Assembly: GCA_963693365.1 (NCBI GenBank)
Contig: CAVNZM010000003.1
Coordinates: forward strand, 10,044,001 to 10,108,000
DNA: 64,000 nt
Source of the DNA: Amoebidium appalachense
Taxonomy: Eukaryota; Ichthyosporea
Direction of reading: 5' to 3'
Positions within the stretch are counted from its first letter, which is position 1. Each line of letters opens with the position of its first letter. Below the pieces are notes generated by a model that ran no database searches, had not been told where the DNA came from, and saw only the letters and a program-made list of their open reading frames with translations. Shown piece by piece: positions 27,901 through 41,503 of this stretch. A program made the translations under genes and the position numbers.

Positions 27901-29177
27901 CCACTGTCGTGCAAGCACAAGCAAAACAGTAAAGCAGAGACCGGTTAGATATAGATACGGACCCCTCCCAAAAAAAAAAACCCTCTCGCCCCCTCCCCCC
28001 CCCTCACAAGTCAACACCGACCTCCCACCTCCTCACTCATGAACTGCAATCTTGATTGTGTGTTGTGTTTGGGTGCAACTATACAAGCACATCACATGTT
28101 GCTTTTCTCAAAATTTCTAAAAGTAGAGACTGTGTGCTCTAGGTTATACAGCAGTTTGCTACTATGCATTGGTGGCATGTCGGTGTCCTTAAACAATCAA
28201 AAACGTTGCTTTTCTCAAAATTTCTAAAGTAGAGACTGTGTGCTCTAGGTTATACAGCAGTTTGCTACTATGCATTGGTGGCATGTCGGTGTCCTTAAAC
28301 ACTCAAACCGACAAGGCAGAGGGACTGGTCAGTGTGCCCTCGTGGGGGGCACATTGAAAAAGCAAAATCACTTAAAACAAAACCATTTCAAAAGACTAAA
28401 CATAAACAACAAGAGAGCCGGAGCAACAACCGAAAGGAGTTTCTGTGTTTGATGGCCGCAAAACCAACACATCAATACCCATCCAAACCGTTGCCCTGTC
28501 TCCGTAGTTCAAGTTACCACGCAGGGACACTTACGGCCTTGGTCAGGTCGTCAGAGCGCTTAGACTGCCCCTGCACACTGCCGCTCATGTGCAGATTCCT
28601 GCTGGCAACGGCAGCAGCGGGCCGGAGGCCCAGCTTGGCCTGTGGAACCCAAACAACGGTTAGTTGTCTGGGCACAGAAAAAAGGGAGAGAGCGACGAGG
28701 AAAGGCGAAAGAAGTGGATATAGTGAACTTCTGATGTTTGGTGTTCTTTTCTTAGCTACCAGAAATATGAAACAGTAGTTCCAAGATGCGGATCGTACGA
28801 CTAGGATGTAAGTCTACAGTCCCATTTTCATGCTTGACCTGCCAAACGGCTTCGTGCTTTAAGAGAACTGGTTTTAAAAAAAAAAAAAATCCTGGCTGTA
28901 TAACGTTGTAGCTCAGTCACCAGAGCCAAAATGCTTCATTCAAGTTCTTACGTTGCAAAGAAAACATCAAGCCTTGCTACCGACTCGAAAAATAGAAGTA
29001 GCCAAGAAACTAGGAGGGGCGTCGAAAAACAGGTTTACTAGAAACCAGTGATAATCACCATCTCCACGGTTTTTAGTCTTCAAATTGCCTAAGACCTAGC
29101 GCGATTGGCTGGAAAAACTTCATAAAGCCTGTAAAGCGCACCTTGAGGGCCGAAGCGCGAGTCAATGCCCGGAACAT
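19488..29177 (-). CDS. SDHA: Succinate dehydrogenase flavoprotein subunit, mitochondrial
   Basis: Complete 15-exon gene for the complex II subunit that oxidises succinate to fumarate and passes electrons via FAD to SDHB at the inner mitochondrial membrane. Exons, 5' to 3' on the minus strand: 29177-29142, 28639-28535, 27542-27392, 26844-26714, 26292-26227, 25796-25650, 24923-24741, 24246-24110, 23357-23249, 22698-22507, 22207-21990, 21241-21084, 20693-20544, 20128-20037, 19580-19488. They total 1968 bp, or 655 codons plus stop TAA, with GT-AG borders and consistent phases. Residues 1-45 are a basic presequence ([12 protein letters not shown] ... SRNLHMSGS). FAD-binding [10 protein letters not shown] is at 58-67, and the His that carries FAD covalently is about 92 ([11 protein letters not shown]). 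Substrate/active-site segments are HPTGIYGAG (His290), LASRDVV (Arg334) and the HARED-type motif AHAREDYP; the C-terminus is DYRPVID ... VIRVY. Length and motifs are full and intact. Introns carry two PC1-related repeats. Confidence 0.97.
19991..20027 (+). repeat. Poly-G tract beside SDHA exon 14
   Basis: A pure G run, poly-C on the gene's sense strand, ends nine bases before the donor of SDHA exon 14. A longer poly-G of about 50 bp lies in the next intron at 20331-20383. Confidence 0.9.
21581..21944 (-). repeat. PC1-related repeat, copy d, in an SDHA intron
   Basis: On the minus strand it ends cgtactt...ccgcattcaaccccc at 21581, facing a poly-G tract of about 40 bp (poly-C on its own strand). 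It shares gaggatgggctctgcttatg with PC1. It extends to the block gcacgacacagagcaaccat at 21912-21931 before another poly-G. It is a close copy of e at 23651. Confidence 0.75.
22314..22440 (-). repeat. Possible degenerate PC1 3' end
   Basis: Read on the minus strand, this ends ttggtaatatcaaccccc into poly-C and contains gtgatgcattc, resembling the PC1 3' half. A (GT)n run borders it at 22436-22461. The similarity is weak. Confidence 0.3.
23651..24030 (-). repeat. PC1-related repeat, copy e, in an SDHA intron
   Basis: A close relative of copy d (21581-21944) two introns away, with the same ends: ccgcattcaaccccc into poly-C on one side and gcacgacacagagcaaccat beside poly-G on the other. Both copies have poly-G (plus strand) at each edge. 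Confidence 0.75.
26527..26640 (-). repeat. Degenerate PC1 copy in an SDHA intron
   Basis: The minus strand reads ggaaggatgggccctaatca ... ttgatactttgtaatacagt ... caacccccc, matching the order of PC1 landmarks (gaggatgggctctgc, cttcgtactttttgacgca, attcaaacccc). Confidence 0.45.
28098..28309. repeat. Tandem duplication of about 107 bp in SDHA intron 2
   Basis: The block starting gttgcttttctcaaaatttc at 28098 is repeated at 28204 with only a few differences, through gcatgtcggtgtccttaaac. There are two copies only. Confidence 0.9.
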
Positions 29178-31430
29178 GGTGGAAAACGGAACGAAAAACT
29201 GTGTCTGTTTCCACACAGAAACGACGAACAAGGAATGAATGGGGGTGCCTGCGCTGGACACGGCCTCACTGAGCGCCACGCCGCATCAACTCCGAGTTTT
29301 GCCTCCCAAAGCATGCCGCAAAAGCCTATCGGTTTAAAGTCACGTATGTCATTCACCGATTACGATCGAGTGCTTTTTTGGAATGGCTGGCCTTGAGCGT
29401 TTTTCATTGTTATCATTCGTGTGGCGAAAAAAATCTATAACCAGAGCTGCGTATAAGAGAATAAATTACAGAAGTTCTAACAAATTGTTAATATCTCTTT
29501 TTTCCTTACAATAAATCAGGCTCTTTAGATATTCATTGGTGGCTCATTCGTGAGTTGCGTGTCATGGTGGACGGTTGGAACTGTTACGAGTCGGTGATTC
29601 ATGCGTTTGACATTATTTGTAACGTCATTTGATTGGTTCAATAAACGAAACAAAGCAAGGACAATTTGAAATTGGCGCCCTATTGGTTTGAGGACGTTTG
29701 AATGATTGGCGCAAGACGAAATCCTTTGGTCTGAAAAAGGAAATCCATTTGGCCAATCCGAAACAACATGACATGTCAACATTCCTGGATTTTCGAGCAC
29801 GAAAATGTTATCTATATGCTATCCCGGTTCGATTGGTTACGAACTGAATATTTCTAATTCTAACTAAAAGCGCGCAAATACAATTCTATACAGCAACATA
29901 TATTATTATCATGATAAGGCTCAGGCAGATAATCGCAAAAACGCTTTTATTCAAATTTGTGTTGAAAATATCCTGCAGAGATTGGAATGTCGCTGACCAG
30001 CTATCGCCGACTGCCATTGCAGACATAATGAGTTATCAATGTAAATTACAATAAATGCTGTAAAGAAATAAATGGATAGGTTCACACATTCTAAGATAGT
30101 TACCCAATCGGAGAGCGCTGTAATCATAGGGCGAAACGATTGGCTCGCATGGCGACTAAGGAGTCCCACTAAACTCCTCGTTGTAGGTGGTCGTGTCAGA
30201 TCACTAAATTCACTTATTCCCAGGAACAATAACACGACTGCATTTTGCTATATATATATAGCAGAGTAAAAAAAAGGCTAACTTACATGTTTTTTAGCAC
30301 CAAAAACCGTTTTTTTATGATGTTACAGTTCTAAATAAATTTGCTTGATGGATTTTTTAATGGGAAATAAAATATATTCCCGAGATCCATTTTCAACACA
30401 CCCCTCATTCTAAGGTCTCGGGGGTCAACAAGAGTCGCCATTCGAAAAACGGTTTTTGAAGAACGTTTGTGACTTTGTCACAGACTGTGTACATAGGCTA
30501 TTCATTATACAGATTATTACGGGGGAAATGTGCTAATATAAGACTTTCAGTGGATGGAAACCAGCGACTGAGCCACACCGGGGTATTGAGTGTTATGCCA
30601 TGAACAAACCCTGAAAAACATGAAGTCGACATCTGCGATGCTCCGCCAGAGCCACGTGTACAACATAACCATATACTGTAGCTGCCCCAAAACTATTAGT
30701 GTGTCCAGAACACCCACGTCGAAAGGCTATACTAGGCATACACCCCTGGGAACATACACCCCCGGGAACTGTCTTCTGTTAGCAAACTCTTGTTTTTCAT
30801 TGATTGGTGCTACAGATTTTACATGATAAATTGGTGCAGCGCAGTAGTAGCATGGAAATCTATTCGTTTGAAATCTGCACATGTTTGATTGAGGGTGTTC
30901 GTCTCGGGCCTTGCAGAAGGTCGATGCTCATGTTATCCCGCGCTGAATGGACCTACTTTTAGAAGCACAGCTGTCTCTTTTATATGGTAAAGCAGTGGTG
31001 AATGGTCGCCGAATTCATAGACTTTCTTGAGCCATAGATCTCGTGCATGCTGAGCCCTATGAATAGAACATTTTATGGGCAATTTGGATTAGAAGTCTAA
31101 CGCACATGCCGAATCGGGTAACGATGGCCCCATCATGAGCTATCTTCTCTATTTCTTTCTGTATGTGATGACCTCTCTCCCTCCCCCCTCCCCTCCCCCT
31201 CCCTCCCCCCCCTTCCTCTCCCCAATTGTGTCCGCACTGTGTGTCTCATCGTGTAGATGTCCTTCGTGCCTGATATGACTTGCCAGGACGTACACATGCT
31301 GCAAACAAAGACTGCATGAGTTAAGTTCGCCACTGCTGTTTCATGTCTTTTTTAATGACCTTTTTTCCAATCACAAAAAGAAACCCCACGGCTAAGACTT
31401 GACTTTGTGATTCTGAGCAAGTGCTGTAAA
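29178..31430. promoter_or_regulatory. SDHA upstream region with CCAAT-box cluster; otherwise empty
   Basis: Moderately AT-rich sequence without simple repeats or a recognisable gene. Several CCAAT or ATTGG motifs lie at 29631-29760 (gattggttca, attggcg, tattggttt, gattggc, ggccaatcc), 450-580 bp upstream of the SDHA start codon, with another near 29831. Such clusters are common in NF-Y promoters, but promoter function is inference. ORFs of up to 94 codons here have no family resemblance. From 30310 to 31430 I see nothing. Confidence 0.35.
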
Positions 31431-32559
31431 CTGTTACCTTTACTAATTGTGTGAGATGCTTGAAGATAGAATTGATGTACACCTCACTTCCCCTATGGCC
31501 TCTTCGTATTTAAGGAGGGGGTAGCAGCAACTTTGAGGGTAACCGTTGGGAACCATCCGCCCCCTCTTTGGACGGGTGCCCTCTTCCCCTTCCCCCCCCC
31601 CCCCCCCCCTCCCGTCTTTCTCGAGGGGCCCACTCACAGCTCTGGGGGGAGGGGGAGAGGGGCGGGAAGGGGGTTCCCACTTAGAGGGTGGGGGGCAATC
31701 ATCAGGTGGGCCCACCCACCACCTCCGGATCGTTGGATTTAGCCTTCCCGCGTATCCAGCTGCATGCACACGCATAGAGGTATACCGCTCGTCTATACAT
31801 GCACAAGCTTGCTTCACACCCCTGCTCACCTCATCCTTAGCCCCTCCCCTCCCCCCCCCCGCCCCTCCTTCTTCCCCCCCTTCCCCCTCCCCTCCTCCAG
31901 TCAGACTGTCTGTTATTCCACCTTTCCCCAACTGGTGTGATTGTGCCACGTGTGGCAAAATATTATCCAGTAGCCCATAGGGTGGGAGTATGGCGCTCCA
32001 GTTCACTTGTAACACGCGCATATGGTTGCAAGGTGCACAAGAGACACATATCTCCCCCCGAATTTGGGAGTTGAGGGGGAGGGGGGGGGGTGGGGGGATT
32101 GGCTCTGTTGCTTTTGCCTGATTCAAAGGCCTAAAAGAGCCCGCTTTGAACCTGTTGTGATAGTACAATGACTGTGATCAAGTTATGAATAATTGGTGAA
32201 TGGATGGATCCATATGGGTGAATGTTGCACGAGTTTGTGTATTAGGTGAATACTACTGTGCTTAACTTTTTCGGCAAGTTTCGAGTTCTGCTCATTCTTC
32301 TATCTAATCGGATTTCGCTCTCATAGTTCGCACATTCTGGGCTGAGTCTTGGAAGAATTTGGTGTTTCTTACTACACCGGTGTTTTGCCTGTTTCTTTTT
32401 TTTTTCTTTTTTTCCCGTTCAGTTTTTTTTTTCGGCCGGTGTTGGGGGGAGGGGGCGGGGGGGGGGTCCAAGCTTCGATAGGATCACAGATCGCGCTTCA
32501 ACATGGACGTAAACTTGACAAACCCCGAGGTCGGAAAGGACGCTTCCCTAGCGCTAGCC

Positions 32560-32616
<57 letters not shown>

Positions 32617-32640
32617 CGGGGGCCCCCTTCTTTTCACCCT
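31431..32640. other. C/G-rich spacer, no supportable gene
   Basis: Long overlapping frames on both strands (31443-32168 minus, 31546-31980 plus) are built on C- or G-rich low-complexity sequence at 31580-31680 and 31840-31900 and match no family. The stretch between 31700 and 31830 is of normal complexity, but I see no splice-bounded conserved segment. A pure poly-C of about 55 bp is at 32561-32615. Confidence 0.5.
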
Positions 32641-32745
32641 AACCATGTGCACCACGGCAACTAACAATTGTACCGCCGTTCCACACCCAACCCGCGCAAA
32701 CCTATCGCCCTCCCTCCCTCCCACTTCCCATACCCACAAACACGT

Positions 32746-32747
<2 letters not shown>

Positions 32748-32790
<43 letters not shown>

Positions 32791-32835
32791 GCACATAAAC
32801 ACACGCACACGCACCGGCCACGCGCACATGCACAT

Positions 32836-32880
<45 letters not shown>

Positions 32881-32882
32881 GT

Positions 32883-32931
<49 letters not shown>
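32748..32931 (+). repeat. (CA)n arrays
   Basis: Three (CA)n runs, at about 32748-32788, 32836-32878 and 32886-32931, interrupted by CA-rich variants. Frames through them are repeat artefacts. Confidence 0.9.
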
Positions 32932-32935
<4 letters not shown>

Positions 32936-32989
32936 CATTGCCAAGAGCTATTTGCACAAATTTGGGATCGTCTTAGCACTTTTGTTCTT

Positions 32990-33707
32990 GGTCGTTATAC
33001 CGCCGTTGTGACACAGCGCAAATTCGACTACCATCAATGATAAGACCGTTGAAATTTGCACCCCCGTCATTTCCGGCCGTTACCAATAGATTTGGGAGAC
33101 TAAGCCCGTACGCGTAGGGACTCCACGAACATACATGTTTACATAATTTCTGAAATGATGGGGGTGCTGTGCGTTTGCTTCAGAAATTCAATCCACATCT
33201 GACTACTACATAGTAAATCAATCCAATCCACGTGATCCGATATAATGGCTACATACCATAAAAGGCAAGAGTAATAGATAAAAAACCTAGTAGGCGTTTG
33301 AGACGTGTATGTTTGACACAGAGAGGGGCAGAAAGAAGTGGTGGGTTCCCCGGGGTCCCCAGGATGATGGGGACCGGCGGAGAGGGGGCCGGGGGGGGGG
33401 GGGGGGGGGGGGGGGGTAGGCAAGCATTGCTGTGTAGACATCGGAATTCCTAACAATGGTTATTTCCCATTTTTTAGGAAAGACAAAAACAACTTTTGTT
33501 TTTAAGCAACGTAAATTCCAAAGGATATCAGCATCCGTGACGATAATACTTGGCGCATGTGTCCGTGCAGATGTGTCGTTTCCCTTTCTGCCTTCTTGTC
33601 GTTTTGTTTTTGTTGTTTTTTTTGTTTTTGAGAAAAAAAAAGAAAATCCGTAAAAATGGGAGAAAATGGGGTTAAAAGGCACCAGAGGGTAAAAAGTGTG
33701 TGGCTAT

Positions 33708-33738
<31 letters not shown>

Positions 33739-34010
33739 GGGGGGGGGTTGTGTGTGTGTGTGTGGGCCCTCGGAGGGGGGGGGGGGGGGAACTAAAAAGG
33801 TGTCGATGTGAGAGCAAACATGCACACGATGACGTTTTTGCATCCTCGTAACCCACACCATTAAGATCAGAGTCATACCCACGCAACACACATGTACATC
33901 AGTATGCACAGCCAGACACACACACACACACCTTTTCACACAAGCACATGCACACCGGCACTACATGTACACACATGCCCACATCCATATGCACACTCGT
34001 GCAACTAGAT
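32990..34010. other. Spacer with poly-G tracts
   Basis: Unique sequence at 32990-33390 with no conserved frame, a poly-G at 33391-33416, T/A-rich sequence, then GT and poly-G runs at 33700-33790. No gene is supported. Confidence 0.5.
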
Positions 34011-34011
34011 G

Positions 34012-34487
34012 CACACATGCTATAGTAGTAGTACGCACACATGCTATAGTAGTAGCACGCACACATGCTATAGTAGTAGCACGCACACATGCTATAGTAG
34101 TAGCACGCACACATGCTATAGTAGTAGCACGCACACATGCTATAGTAGTAGCACTGCGCACACATGCTATAGTAGTAGCACGCACACATGCTATAGTAGT
34201 AGCACGCACACATGCTATAGTAGTAGCACGCACACATGCTATAGTAGCCTAACTACGGCACGCACACGTGCTATAGTAGTAGCACGCACACGTGCTATAG
34301 TAGTAGCACGCACACGTGCTATAGTAGTACGGCACGGTGACGTGCTATAGTAGTAGCACGCACACATGCTATAGTAGTAGCACGCACACGTGCTATAGTA
34401 GTAGCACGCACACGTGCTATAGTAGTAGCACGCACACGTGCTATAGTAGTAGCATGCACACGTGCTATAGTAGTAGTATGCACACAT
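34012..34487 (+). repeat. 24-bp minisatellite, about 19-20 units
   Basis: Tandem units of cacgcacayatgctatagta plus gtag (24 bp). The left part (to about 34250) uses the ACATGC form and most of the right part uses the ACGTGC form, with a few imperfect units between (for example at 34245-34262 and 34325-34345). Several frames stay open through it because 24 is a multiple of 3; this is not evidence of coding. Confidence 0.95.
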
Positions 34488-34489
34488 GA

Positions 34490-34946
34490 TGCACCCACAT
34501 GCAGACGCACATCTACGTGAACACATGCACATGTGTGCACCCATTGTCACACACATACACCCTCGTGCACACAAGCACACATAACGCCACGCACACGTGC
34601 AATTGCACACCCTACGCACATCCACAAGAAAAGTTTCAACGCACAGGCCCCTCACGGGCACATGTACACATCTACAAGCACACACACCCTTGCACACATA
34701 TGCATATGCGCATGCACACGCTCACATCCACACAGAGAGCTCGAGCACCCGGTACCAGCACTAATTTAGTTTATTACTGGGTACAGCTGGTTCATTTCAT
34801 GATGCTGTGTGTTCGTAGTATTAACATCCCAATTGACCCACCCCACCCCCCACCCCCCCCCCCCCCTAAAAAAAAAAAAAAAAAGAAAGGGGAAAAAAAA
34901 AAAACCACCCGTACGTGACCCGCCACCCGACACACTCCCTGTGACC

Positions 34947-34979
<33 letters not shown>

Positions 34980-35361
34980 ATCTCCCCCTGTCATCTTAAA
35001 AGTAAAACGTGGATGCGGTTCATCAGAACCAAGTTGAGATGCATAAATGTCTTGATTCCCACACAGCATGTATACAGCATTCTACACAGCTAATATTAAC
35101 CCCCCCCCCCCCCCCCTTCCCCTTTCCCCTTTCCCTCCTTAGACGACCAGCCAACCAGTGTCCCTGAAAACCTTAAGCTTTCAAGCACAACATCCCCCCC
35201 CCCCCCCCCCCCCCCCCTCCTTTTCCCACCCTGCCTACAGAAACCACCAACACCTTCTCCAACCCCCCATCCCCCCCCCCCCCCCCCCCCCCGCCCTCCC
35301 CCCAGGCCCCGGGTGGTTGTCTATAAATGACATATATGTTTCCACCAAACCGTTACATTAT

Positions 35362-35402
<41 letters not shown>

Positions 35403-35787
35403 TCCCCCCCCCCCCCCCCCCCCAAACTCACCCCCGGCGGCAAGTTTGTATGATCTCCCATAGTCTAGAGCCATCTCTGTGTTCAAGTCTGTCTTGATGT
35501 CAGGATTTACCCCCCCCCCCCCCCCCCCCCCCCCCCAACCCACACACACACACACACACCTCACCCCACCCGAACCCCCCTTTCCCCCCCTCCCCTCTCC
35601 CCCCCCCCCCCCAGCCTCCCCGCACAGGCTCCCCCGGAAAATGAAAGCAAAGTCTGTCCGATGTTAGAACGGGAAAAAGCCGCGGTAGCATCCCCCCCCC
35701 CCTCTTCCCCACCTTCGATCTAATCCTCTCCGTTCATCCCATCATCACCATTACCGATCCAGGCAAACTCTTTGTAAACATGCCTTC

Positions 35788-35826
<39 letters not shown>

Positions 35827-36180
35827 AAAAAAATAAAAATAAAAAAGAAAAAATAAAATAAAATAAAAACTCCTCTATTAACTCTCATAATCCCCCCCCC
35901 CCCCCCCCCCCCCCTTTCCTAATCCTCCCTCCCTTCCTTTCCTTCCTCCCCCCCCCTCCCCCCCCGTCCCCCCCCCCACCACCACCACCCTCCTCCCCCC
36001 CCCCCCACACACTCACTTGGAGTCCAAAACCCACCCACCCACACACACGGATTATGCGCACACCAATCTTGGCTTGCGCAGATCCACTTGTGGTTAATGG
36101 TGCATAGTTTATATATGTACATGTGCTTAGGTACCGTAGATCGCAGCATCTGGTTATGTGCATGGCTTACTGCGTGTGTG
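34490..36180. other. CA-rich then poly-C-rich spacer
   Basis: CA-rich sequence fills 34490-34740. At least eight poly-C tracts longer than 12 bp follow (for example 34950-34979, 35101-35116, 35363-35400, 35790-35824, 35892-35914), several of them preceded by short A/T-rich 3' ends such as ttaacccc, ttacccc or taatcccc. No gene is seen. Confidence 0.6.
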
Positions 36181-36863
36181 CACGTGGTGCTAAGTCTTGA
36201 GCATCATATTTAAGTTCACGTGTCTAAGATAGTAAGTTCTTCAACAGTGATTGCAAAACCATCATTATGTACATTCCTCATGAGGTTATACTATCGTCTC
36301 CAAAAATAAATCCACTCCCAGGTGTCTTTTACTGGGATTTCACAGCTTTAGTGCGGCAAAATCTAAATGCGATTGGGGCTGCACATCACAAACTATGGTG
36401 GCATTCAATCAATTTTCAAGTTGGATCACAAAACACAGTTGGAACTATTTTGTTCTACACACAAGCGCACATACTTTTTTTTTTGACACACCTCTTCGCC
36501 CACTTAAGCGCCCTAGGACCCCTCGAATCAAGCGCCATCTTAACCCATCGGTCCCCCCCCCCCCCCCCCCCCCATCCCCCCTTCCCCACCTTTCGAATTC
36601 TCCCCGGGAAATTTCCCTCCCCTCGAAGTTCTTTTTCCTCGATCAATAGATTTGGAATGATTCCATGAAAGGCTGTAAATCGAACTTCGAGCATCGATGC
36701 TGTGTGGTTAAATTTTTTTTTCGCATATTCTCTGTTCAGCTGGTTATATTTTAACCCATAGTTGTCTTGCTTAATACACGGGATGAAGAATGCAATGGTG
36801 TGACGATCTGAAAACAGGCTCTCGCGTACTGTTGTGTGGTTTTGTGGCTTTGTGTGTGCCACG

Positions 36864-36864
<1 letters not shown>
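36181..36864. other. Unique spacer, no supportable gene
   Basis: Normal-complexity sequence with a poly-C at 36552-36573. Frames at 36267-36668 (+) and 36455-36985 (-) overlap on opposite strands and resemble nothing I know. Confidence 0.4.
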
Positions 36865-37769
<905 letters not shown>

Positions 37770-39071
37770 GGGAAGGAACAAAACCGTTGTGGAAAGACGG
37801 TGTGTGTGTGTGTGTGGGGGGGGGGGGCGTTGTGGGATGGCAAGGGCGGGGCGGGGTGGGGCGGGCGGGGGGGGGGGGGAGGGGGGAGGGGGGGGGATTG
37901 CTGTGGAAAGGTAAGACGGGAGTGCCTTACGGGGAGGGGGAGGGGGAGGGGGTGGGGGGAAGGGGTGAGGGGAAGGGGGGGGTTGTTGTGGAGAGGCAAC
38001 TGGGAAGGGGGGGGGAGGAAGGGGGGAGGCCTAGGGGGAGGAGGAGGAGGGCGGGAGGAGGGGGGATTCGGTAGGCACCGGGAAACCACACGGTTAGCTG
38101 TGCAAAGGGAGGAAATGGGGAAAAACAAACCTAGCCAACCAGGCACCCCCCCAAAGTGTCAGGATGCGTGGTGGTGGTGGTGGTGATGGTGGTGGTGGGG
38201 GCGGGGGGCGGGCGGGGGGGGGGGGGGGGGGGGGGGGGGGGGAAGTGAATTTGAGTTGCTTCCTATTATTCTCCCTTCCCCCCCTTTCCTTCCGTGTGGC
38301 GGGTTTCTTAATTCAAAACTCCTTATCTTAGGGTACATATAGCCCGCCACCCATTTTGAACGTGGTTGCTCAGAAGCATCCTTCGGCTTTACACTGCAGC
38401 ACAGTGCCTTTCCTGCCCGAAGGCGTAGTTGCGTAGTTGGACTGGCAACCATACACACTATTCTGAATAGGCATCTTTATACCCCATTTTAGATTAGCAA
38501 AATACGTAGCTTACCGGGGTTCATTTTGAAATTTCACTATGTAATTGATCAAATTTCATATGTAGGATTATCGGCCCCCACTGAGTATCGGGAGTTAGGG
38601 AGTATGGGGGATTACGATCTGCCGTTATGCACATGCATGGTTCATCCCCGCACTCAATTTGATTGGTGTGGACATAACGGACCAATAATCTAATATACCA
38701 TATATGGTATATAAGGAAATTTATTTTTGGACATTTATTCGTTAAGAGCCAAGGATTTTGGCATTCGTTTGGTGTTTGTCCTAAGCAAAAAACAACAACA
38801 GTATGAGGCCGCCTGCTCGGAAAACGTAATTACATGTAAACAACAGCTTGAACTTAACACGTACTGACGTGTTGCCGCACGTGCGACGTTTTAACATCTA
38901 CTCAGGCGAAAAAAAAAAAAGAAAAAAAAAAAAGAAAGGAGACACCGCCTCACTGCAAGCCCGACCATAACCCCGTTTTTACGGTAAAAAATACCCAGAA
39001 CATTTTGAAAATACCAACAAAATTTCGGTTCATGGTAAGCCTCCCGACGTTTCATGGTAAGACATGGTAAG

Positions 39072-39153
<82 letters not shown>

Positions 39154-39240
39154 CGCCCGCCCGGCCCCCATGCATATGGCTGCGTATTATGACACAACAC
39201 ATGTGGTAAACCATGATATCATACGTATACAGGCATCACA
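37770..39240. other. G-rich stretch, then unique spacer and long poly-C
   Basis: G-rich low complexity at 37800-38245, unique AT-rich sequence at 38250-38920 with no recognised gene, and a pure poly-C of about 80 bp at 39073-39152. Confidence 0.6.
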
Positions 39241-39269
39241 TGATACGGATATTCCAAAGTAGTGGCGCC

Positions 39270-39339
39270 ACGTGTGTGTGTGTGCTATGTGTGACATGTG
39301 TACATGTGTGTGTGTGTGTGCGTGTGTGTGTGTACATGT

Positions 39340-39370
<31 letters not shown>

Positions 39371-40034
39371 CATGCGCGCGCGCGTGTGCGCATGTGTACT
39401 TGTGTGTGTGTGTGTGTGCCCGTGCGTGCGCACGCGCGTGTGTGCCTGTGTGCGGTGCCGTTTGTTTTTGTATGCGCGGTGTGTGTGTGTGTGTCCACGT
39501 GTGTGTTTGCGTGCATGTGTGTGAAAAGTTGTGTGTGCACGTGCACGTGTGCGCTCGTGCGCGTGCGGCAACGACACACACACACACACACACGCACGCA
39601 CACGCACACACACACACACCTTCACACACCGTGGCACACACACACACACACATGTGCACAGACACGCACACAGCTAGTACTCCGGCCCACACATACACAG
39701 ACACACATGTACACGGCACACATATGGTGTATACTCACGGACGTGACACTGTGGCACACACACACAGTGTTGTACAAGCGTACACACCGGCACACACCGT
39801 CACACACACTCATAAACGCTATCCACACACACACTGCCATACTAGTACACACACGTGACACACACACAGAGCACACACACATACACCCACCCAGCCACCC
39901 ACACACACCACACGTACACGCTCGCCACACACTGTAACACACACCCACCGTGACTGACTAACACACATATGTAGTATACACGTTAACACACACACACACA
40001 TGCACACACACACTGACGTACACGCACACACACA

Positions 40035-40083
<49 letters not shown>

Positions 40084-40126
40084 ACACACAAACACACACA
40101 CGTGACACACACACACAGTGACCGTG

Positions 40127-40222
<96 letters not shown>

Positions 40223-40401
40223 TGACACACCGTACACACACACCATGACACACACACACTGACACACACCGTATCACACATCATGGCATACACACACATC
40301 ATGATACACATGCACATGTACACGCCCGTCCCCCGTACTGATCATGATCAGCGCTGACAAACACACATACACATGTACACACCGTCACACACACACATCA
40401 T

Positions 40402-40436
<35 letters not shown>

Positions 40437-40511
40437 TACACTGCACGCACACTGCACACACACACACACAAACTCACACAAACAAACACATACACCGTGA
40501 CACACACACAC

Positions 40512-40594
<83 letters not shown>

Positions 40595-40890
40595 ACACCC
40601 ACACACCCACACACACACACACACCGTGACACGCACACACACCCACACACTAGTACACACAGACACACACACATACAGACACACACACACCGTGTCCGTG
40701 ACACACACACACAAACATACGCACACCACGCGTCACACACACTCAATGTACCATGGGGTACGCACACACACCGTGACACACAGACACGCTCACTACGGTG
40801 ACGCACTGACACGCACACACACCCACACACACCGTGACACACACAGACACGCGCACACATACACACACACTCTCTCTCTGTGACACACAC
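39270..40890 (+). repeat. Degenerate and pure (GT)n/(CA)n region
   Basis: GT-rich sequence at 39270-39570 switches to CA-rich sequence from 39575. Pure (CA)n arrays lie at 40040-40080, 40130-40220 and 40515-40592. The switch from GT to CA makes the block one large potential foldback. All long frames here are repeat artefacts. Confidence 0.9.
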
Positions 40891-41099
40891 ACACATCATG
40901 GCATGGACACACACACGCAAACACCCACACGAGAGAGAGAGAGAGAGAGCGAGAAATGGCCAGAGAGAGTCGGAGGGAGTAAGCGTCAGTTTGTGTGTGC
41001 ATGTCACGGTACACATCATGTGTGTGGCCCAGATAGTGTGTGGTCGTGTATGAGCATGTGACTCAAAAGACTTGGAGGGTGATCTAACAAACGAACAAA

Positions 41100-41316
41100 C
41101 AAACAAAAAAGAGACGGGAAATCATGTGCAGGGGAGGGGAGGGGAGGGGGGGGGGGGGGGGGGGGGGTGATAGGAACGGATTAGGGAGGAAGAGACAGAG
41201 TGAAACTCAGGAGGAAAGACTTGGGGGGGGGGGGGGGGAGGGGGGGGGGGGGGCTGGAGAAAAGGGAAAGGAACGTTCGGGGAGTCAGGATACTAAGGGG
41301 GGAGCACTTCGTGTGT

Positions 41317-41347
<31 letters not shown>

Positions 41348-41457
41348 GGGAGATGGTTGGTTTGTGGAGGGCCCCCCGGGGGGCAAGGGGTGGGGGAGAG
41401 GGGACTGTAAGGCCTTTACACCGGGAATGCCGGAGGGGGTGGGGTGTGTCTGTGTAT

Positions 41458-41503
<46 letters not shown>

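Noticed and set aside
31443-32168. 241-codon minus-strand ORF
   Set aside because: It is built mainly on C/G-rich low complexity with an overlapping plus-strand frame; no domain and no splice-bounded conserved part.
34012-34487. CRISPR array
   Set aside because: Units are contiguous 24-bp repeats with no unique spacers, in a eukaryotic setting; it is a minisatellite.
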